From an uncultured Bacteroides sp. (GTDB taxonomy: Bacteria > Bacteroidota > Bacteroidia > Bacteroidales > Bacteroidaceae), in the NCBI GenBank assembly GCA_958477465.1, contig CAUEFX010000092.1, forward strand, positions 1-10,126: a stretch of DNA of 10,126 nucleotides, read 5' to 3'. Of this stretch, positions 5,705 to 10,126 are shown piece by piece. The notes beneath the pieces were generated by a model. That model was not told where the DNA came from. It did no database searches and saw nothing but the letters and a program-made list of their open reading frames with translations. The position numbers and the translations under genes were made by a program. Each line of letters starts with the position of its first letter. Positions within the stretch are counted from its first letter, which is position 1.

Positions 5705-7306
5705 ATGAAGAAGATAATAATAATTGCAGCACTCTCTGCATCCATGATAGGGTTCCATTCATGTTCGGACGACTTCATGGAAACCAAATCCACCCAGACT
5801 GTAGATCAGTCGCAAATGTTTGAAACCACAGCCGGAGGAATGATGGCTGTCAATGGTCTGCATAAATTGATGTATACTCCCTCCCTCTCCAATTCGTATG
5901 CACAAGGAGGATTCCAGACCTTCATGATATGGATGGACATGATGGGAGAAGACCTTGTATATACCCGCTCCAATGCCCAATTCCAATCGGCAGCCAAATG
6001 GACTTTGCACCGCAATGTATCGTCCAGCCATTTGGAATATCACTATAAGCTGTTCTACAGATTCGTATCCAATGCCAATATGATTATCCAGAATATAGAC
6101 AACGCTACCGGCACACAAGAGGAACGGGATTATATCAAAGGGCAAGCTTTGGCCTACCGGGCGTTTGCTTACTTCAACCTGGTGCAATGCTGGGGCGAGC
6201 GTTATAAGGCAGGAGAAAGCAATGAGCAATTGGGCGTTATCCTGCGTACCGACAACTCGACTGAGAATCTGCCCCGTTCCAGTGTAGAACAGGTGTATAC
6301 CCAAATCAATGAGGATCTGGACAACTCCATCGAATTGCTGTCGCACGTAACGACTATCAAGAAGGTGAATAAATCCCATATCGACGTACATGTGGCACGC
6401 GGTTTGAAGGCACGTGTCCTCCTGACGCAGGGTAAGTGGTTGGAAGCCGCTAAAATGGCCCAGCAAGTGGTTGAGAAGTCCGGTGCCAAGCTGCAAGACG
6501 ATACCTATACCACTATCAAGAACCGCATGAGCGACCAGAGCAATACCGAATGGCTTTGGGGCAAGAAAGGACAAGAAGACCAGGCGGGTACATTAAAGGA
6601 TTTCCATAGCTTTATGTCAAACAAGAATGTAAGTTACAACAAAAATACGCCACGCGCCATTTATAACTTGCTATACAATAAGATTTCAGATACTGATGTC
6701 CGCAAAACCTTATGGTTTCCTCGCGCACAGGATCCTCAAACAACTCCCAAGCCAATTATTCCCAGCAACGGTTATATCCGTAACTATATGGCGAACAAGT
6801 TCTTGTTGACCGATGAGAATGCCAAGTGCGGCGATGTACCTTGGATGCGCCTGCCTGAGATGATGTTGATTGAAGCCGAAGGCTATGCCCGTGCCGGCCA
6901 ATATACCGAAGCAGCCGAAGCACTCTATCCGCTGGCTCATCACCGCGACCCGGAATATCAGCTATCCACTAAGACCGGTGAGGAACTGATAGAAGAAATC
7001 ATGTTCCAAAGACGTATTGAATTGTGGGGAGAAGGATTCCGCTTCCTCGACTTGAAACGCCTGAACATGCCGTTGGACAGAGGTCCCAAGCCCCGTACCG
7101 AATTGGGATACAGTGATGCTCCATGGAACAGCAACACCACCATGCCGACCAACGTGGATCCTGAAGCGTCTAATTACAATATGTACGACGGTCATTCAAT
7201 GGGTGAAGAAAACCGTTACAGAGAAGCCGGTCTCAAAGAGTGGCAATGGGTATTCCCAAAAGATGAATGTGCTGTAAACCCCGAATGTAAACAAAATCCA
7301 TTATAA
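5705..7306 (+). CDS. SusD/RagB-family surface substrate-binding lipoprotein
   Basis: This 533-residue lipoprotein would cap the SusC barrel and bind substrate at the cell surface. A short signal peptide (residues 1-19) ends at a lipobox cysteine, Cys20 (GFHSC), followed by SDD, an acidic stretch of the kind used as a surface-export signal in Bacteroidota lipoproteins. The N-terminal SusD-like domain runs to about 230 and includes KGQALAYRAFAYFNLVQCWG (145-164). A TPR-like helix pair at about 234-258 (ARVLLTQGKWLEAAKMAQQV) and the C-terminal RagB/SusD domain at about 290-533 follow, with the signatures MRLPEMMLIEAEGYARAG (381-398) and QRRIELWGEGFRFLDLKRLN (435-454). Length is typical. The gene lies 30 bp after SusC, and its stop overlaps the next start by one base (TAATG), implying one transcript and probable translational coupling to the peptidase. 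Confidence 0.96.
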   Translation: MKKIIIIAALSASMIGFHSCSDDFMETKSTQTVDQSQMFETTAGGMMAVNGLHKLMYTPSLSNSYAQGGFQTFMIWMDMMGEDLVYTRSNAQFQSAAKWTLHRNVSSSHLEYHYKLFYRFVSNANMIIQNIDNATGTQEERDYIKGQALAYRAFAYFNLVQCWGERYKAGESNEQLGVILRTDNSTENLPRSSVEQVYTQINEDLDNSIELLSHVTTIKKVNKSHIDVHVARGLKARVLLTQGKWLEAAKMAQQVVEKSGAKLQDDTYTTIKNRMSDQSNTEWLWGKKGQEDQAGTLKDFHSFMSNKNVSYNKNTPRAIYNLLYNKISDTDVRKTLWFPRAQDPQTTPKPIIPSNGYIRNYMANKFLLTDENAKCGDVPWMRLPEMMLIEAEGYARAGQYTEAAEALYPLAHHRDPEYQLSTKTGEELIEEIMFQRRIELWGEGFRFLDLKRLNMPLDRGPKPRTELGYSDAPWNSNTTMPTNVDPEASNYNMYDGHSMGEENRYREAGLKEWQWVFPKDECAVNPECKQNPL

Positions 7307-9879
7307 TGAAAAAATTATCTTTTATATGCCTGCTGCTTCTATTAGCGGCAGGCATCGCTGCACAACCGCAGCCCGAGAAATATACCTACGATTTATCCTA
7401 CTTCCTGCCGGAGGGGAACTATACGTATGAAAAGAGTATTCCGACTCCCGAAAGCGTGCTCGGTTTTCAACTGGGACAGCAACACGCCGACTGGGGGCAA
7501 GTGGTGAAATATATGGAGGCTCTGGCCGCAGCCAGCAACCGGGTCAGCGTAAAGGAGATGGGCCGCACTTACCAGCACCGTCCGTTTTTGGAAGTTATCT
7601 TCACCTCAGAAGAGAACCAGAAGGAGATAGACCGGATAAAAGAAGAACACTTCAAGTTGAGTGATGTCAATCAGTCCGGTTCATTATCATTGAAAGATAT
7701 GCCGATAGTAGTGAATCTCATTTACAGTATCCACGGAAATGAGCCTTCCGGAGTCAATGCCGCTCTGGCCGTTGCCTACTTCCTGACGGCTGCCGAAGGA
7801 GAAGAGATAAAGAACTTGTTGGACAATACGGTTATCGTAATGACTCCCGGAGCAAACCCGGACGGTATCAACCGTTTTGCCTCCTGGGTAAACAGTTCCC
7901 GAAGTCTGACCGATGTGAGTGATCTGAATTCACGGGAGTTTCTGGAACCCTGGCCTTCCAGTCGTACCAACCATTACTGGGCAGACTGCAACCGTGACTG
8001 GTTGATGGCACAACACCCTGAAGGTATCAACGGACTGAACACTTATTTCGACTGGTTGCCCAATATTGTAGTGGATCAGCACGAACAGGGTTCTGCCCGC
8101 CCCTATTATTTCAGTCCCGGACATCCCAAACGTACACACCCGTTCACCCCTCAACTCAACCAGGATCTGACAGCCGAGATCTCTTCTTACTGTGCAAAAG
8201 AGTTGGATAGAATCGGAACAGGATATTATTCGAAAGAAGGATATGATGATTATTACTATGGAAAAGGAGCTGCTTACGGTGACATTCACGGTTCAGTCTG
8301 CCTGCTGTATGAACAGGGAACATCCCGGGGACATCTCCGAATGACCGTAAATGGTATCCGCTCTTTCGCATGGACCATCCGCAACCAGGCATTGGCATCC
8401 TACGCTACCCTGATAGCAGGATACAACATGAAAGACCGTCTGCTGGCTTATCAGAAAGAATATTATGAAAAGACAAACGCCGATGCCAAGAAAGAGAGCA
8501 TCAAAGGGTATGTATTCGACACACGCGGTTCCAAATCAGTAGCTTTCCACTTTCTTGAAAACATGGCACACCACCGTATTGACGTATATCATCTGGCCAA
8601 AGATTTTTCTGCCGACGGCAAAGATTTCAAGAAAGAGGATGCCTACATCATTCCTGTAGATCAAAAATACAGCATGATGGTAAAGACGCTGATGGAGAAC
8701 AGTCTGGAGTATATCGACAGTACCTTTTACGACATCTCCACCTGGACCGTTCCGTATGCTTTCAACCTGAAATATGCTCCGGTAAAGAGTGTTGCCGGAC
8801 TGACAGGCGATTTAGTAACAGAAAACATCTTCCAACCCGGACAGGTCATCGGAGGAAAGAGTGACTATGGATATGTTTTCGAAAGCAAGGAATTCTATGC
8901 TCCCAAAGTAATTTACGAATTGCAGAAGAAAGGTTTATATATCAATGTCAGCGGCAAGCCATTCACATTCCACTCAGGCGATGTAAAGAAAGAAATGGGA
9001 TGCGGAACCGTGCAAGTCATGGCACAGAACCAGCCGGTTTCTTCGGATGAGATTTATGCCATGCTGCTCGACCTTTCCAAGGAAACGGGTGTAGACATCT
9101 ATGCTGCCACTACCGGATTGATGGAAGATGTAGATTTGGCAAGTCCCTCCTATATGCCTATCAAGCAACCCAAAGTCGCTATATTGGTAGGACGCACAAT
9201 GGGTATCCCCGACTCCGGAGAGATCTGGTATCTACTGGACAAACGATTCCAGATGCGTCCTGTATTGATAGAAGACAATCTGCTGACTGCAAAAAAACTG
9301 CAACCCTACAATGTCATTGTGATGGCTAATGGCGTTCCTGCATTCAGCCAAGCAAGTACTGACGCCCTGAAAGAATGGATTGGCAATGGGGGTACTTTGA
9401 TAGCCACAGGTAAAGCTTATGATTGGGTAAACAAAGCCGGTATCCTGACTATGAAAACCAAGAGCACTGCCATCAAAGCAGATTCAACCGCCTATCTCGC
9501 TTATGAAGACAAGAAGACTGCCAGTGCCGGAAACATAATCCCCGGTACCATCCTGAACTGCCATCTGGATAAGACACATCCGTTGGCATGGGGGCTGGAT
9601 CAGGACGAGATAGCCGTATTGAAAAAAGGAAATATCATCTTCAGAAAAGACGCTGACCCCTATATTTCCCCACTACACTATACCTCCCAACCTTTATTGT
9701 CAGGTTTTCTCTCCGTCAAAAACCAGGAGCTGCTGAAAGACACTCCGTGTGTTTTTGCCAAACCTTATAAAACAGGTTGCGTCATTGTATTTGCAGATGA
9801 TGTGAACTTCCGTTCTTACTGGTTCGGTACAAGCAAACTATTTATGAATGCCGTATTCTTCATCGAATGCATTAAATAA
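7306..9879 (+). CDS. Secreted M14 zinc carboxypeptidase with C-terminal GATase1-like domain
   Basis: This 857-residue exported protein is predicted to remove residues from peptide C-termini. A signal peptide covers residues 1-19 (hydrophobic run, then AGIAAQ) with no lipobox cysteine, suggesting a periplasmic or secreted enzyme. The M14 domain spans about 55-390. Zinc ligands are His143 and Glu146 (SIHGNEPSG) and His259 (VDQHEQG). Asn229-Arg230 (CNRDW) matches the substrate-carboxylate site, and Glu336 (LLYEQG) is the catalytic base, so the active site looks complete. After a linker of about 220 residues, a class I glutamine-amidotransferase-like fold spans about 621-835 (PKVAILVG, then NVIVMANG and GGTLIATG). 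No Cys-His catalytic pair is evident there, so it is probably a non-catalytic module. This two-part layout occurs in other bacterial M14 proteins. The start overlaps the SusD stop, and the symporter gene follows 8 bp after this stop. Substrate preference (acidic residues, or peptidoglycan-type peptides) is unknown. Confidence 0.92.
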   Translation: MKKLSFICLLLLLAAGIAAQPQPEKYTYDLSYFLPEGNYTYEKSIPTPESVLGFQLGQQHADWGQVVKYMEALAAASNRVSVKEMGRTYQHRPFLEVIFTSEENQKEIDRIKEEHFKLSDVNQSGSLSLKDMPIVVNLIYSIHGNEPSGVNAALAVAYFLTAAEGEEIKNLLDNTVIVMTPGANPDGINRFASWVNSSRSLTDVSDLNSREFLEPWPSSRTNHYWADCNRDWLMAQHPEGINGLNTYFDWLPNIVVDQHEQGSARPYYFSPGHPKRTHPFTPQLNQDLTAEISSYCAKELDRIGTGYYSKEGYDDYYYGKGAAYGDIHGSVCLLYEQGTSRGHLRMTVNGIRSFAWTIRNQALASYATLIAGYNMKDRLLAYQKEYYEKTNADAKKESIKGYVFDTRGSKSVAFHFLENMAHHRIDVYHLAKDFSADGKDFKKEDAYIIPVDQKYSMMVKTLMENSLEYIDSTFYDISTWTVPYAFNLKYAPVKSVAGLTGDLVTENIFQPGQVIGGKSDYGYVFESKEFYAPKVIYELQKKGLYINVSGKPFTFHSGDVKKEMGCGTVQVMAQNQPVSSDEIYAMLLDLSKETGVDIYAATTGLMEDVDLASPSYMPIKQPKVAILVGRTMGIPDSGEIWYLLDKRFQMRPVLIEDNLLTAKKLQPYNVIVMANGVPAFSQASTDALKEWIGNGGTLIATGKAYDWVNKAGILTMKTKSTAIKADSTAYLAYEDKKTASAGNIIPGTILNCHLDKTHPLAWGLDQDEIAVLKKGNIIFRKDADPYISPLHYTSQPLLSGFLSVKNQELLKDTPCVFAKPYKTGCVIVFADDVNFRSYWFGTSKLFMNAVFFIECIK

Positions 9880-9887
9880 AACAAGTT

Positions 9888-10126
9888 ATGACAGTTTTCA
9901 CTCCCTGGACACTTTTTGTCGATGTAGGCATCATCTCTGTGCTGCTATTGATAGGCAAGCTCATGAGAGTAAAAATAAAGCTGATTCAAAAACTATTCAT
10001 CCCGCCCAGCCTCTTGGCTGGGTTCATGGGATTGGCTTTAGGCCCCCACGGTTTCGATGTAATCCCGCTTTCCACTCAAACCGGAGTCTATGCCGGAATA
10101 CTGATAGCCTTTATTTTCGGTGCCCT
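9888..10126 (+). CDS. GltS-like sodium/glutamate symporter, N-terminal part (truncated by window edge)
   Basis: An open frame starts at ATG 9888, 8 bp after the peptidase stop, and runs to the window edge (79 codons visible, no stop). The translation begins MTVFTPWTLFVDVGIISVLL and is strongly hydrophobic, with likely membrane segments at about residues 9-25, 36-53 and 64-79. The second contains LFIPPSLLAGFMGLALGP, resembling the proline- and glycine-rich N-terminal region of bacterial sodium:glutamate symporters (compare the IPEPVAGG region of GltS). This inner-membrane protein would import an acidic amino acid with Na+. Its place directly behind a secreted carboxypeptidase suggests it takes up the released residue (inference). 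Only about a fifth of a typical protein is visible, so the family call rests on that short stretch. Confidence 0.75.
   Translation, partial: MTVFTPWTLFVDVGIISVLLLIGKLMRVKIKLIQKLFIPPSLLAGFMGLALGPHGFDVIPLSTQTGVYAGILIAFIFGA

Noticed and set aside
5759..6574. Minus-strand open frame of 271 codons inside SusD
   Set aside because: It is antisense to an unmistakable SusD gene with family signatures along this stretch. Its composition is that of a reverse-frame shadow.

Overview
The window looks like a chromosomal segment of a gut Bacteroides or a close relative (Bacteroidota). The basis is an adjacent SusC/SusD pair, two exact matches to the Bacteroides promoter consensus (TTTG, 19 bp, TAnnTTTG), translation starts without a visible Shine-Dalgarno, and an integrase of the kind found on Bacteroides integrative elements. 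Species cannot be decided from this sequence.

Layout. (1) Positions 1 to about 1730 look like the end of an integrative element. They hold a small helix-turn-helix (excisionase-like) gene on +, a hairpin that can terminate transcription in both directions, and a convergent tyrosine recombinase gene on -. About 120 bp upstream of the recombinase start is AGTTAC-N6-GTAACT, which has the geometry of a tyrosine-recombinase core site and may be the attachment site. (2) Positions 1595-2434 are an 840-bp gap with no convincing protein gene but much structure: several perfect inverted repeats, an orphan promoter followed by a foldable stretch, a nested inverted-repeat fold, and the promoter of the operon that follows. 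(3) Positions 2435 to the right edge are a tightly packed + strand operon: a SusC/RagA-family TonB-dependent transporter, a SusD/RagB-family surface lipoprotein, a secreted M14 zinc carboxypeptidase with a C-terminal glutamine-amidotransferase-like domain, and the start of a GltS-like sodium/glutamate symporter cut by the window edge.

How the genes may work together (inference). The SusD lipoprotein and SusC barrel would capture and import an oligomer across the outer membrane. The exported carboxypeptidase would trim it in the periplasm or at the surface, and the symporter would bring a released acidic amino acid into the cytoplasm. No glycoside hydrolase, lyase or sulfatase is present, and the only enzyme is a peptidase. 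The locus is therefore better read as a peptide or amino-acid utilisation operon, in the manner of RagAB, than as a glycan locus. No dedicated regulator is visible, and SusC lacks the extra N-terminal signalling (STN) domain used in ECF sigma/anti-sigma control.

The best leads for something undescribed are the structured intergenic region (1770-2280), the candidate att core, and the peptidase-plus-symporter composition of the SusCD operon.
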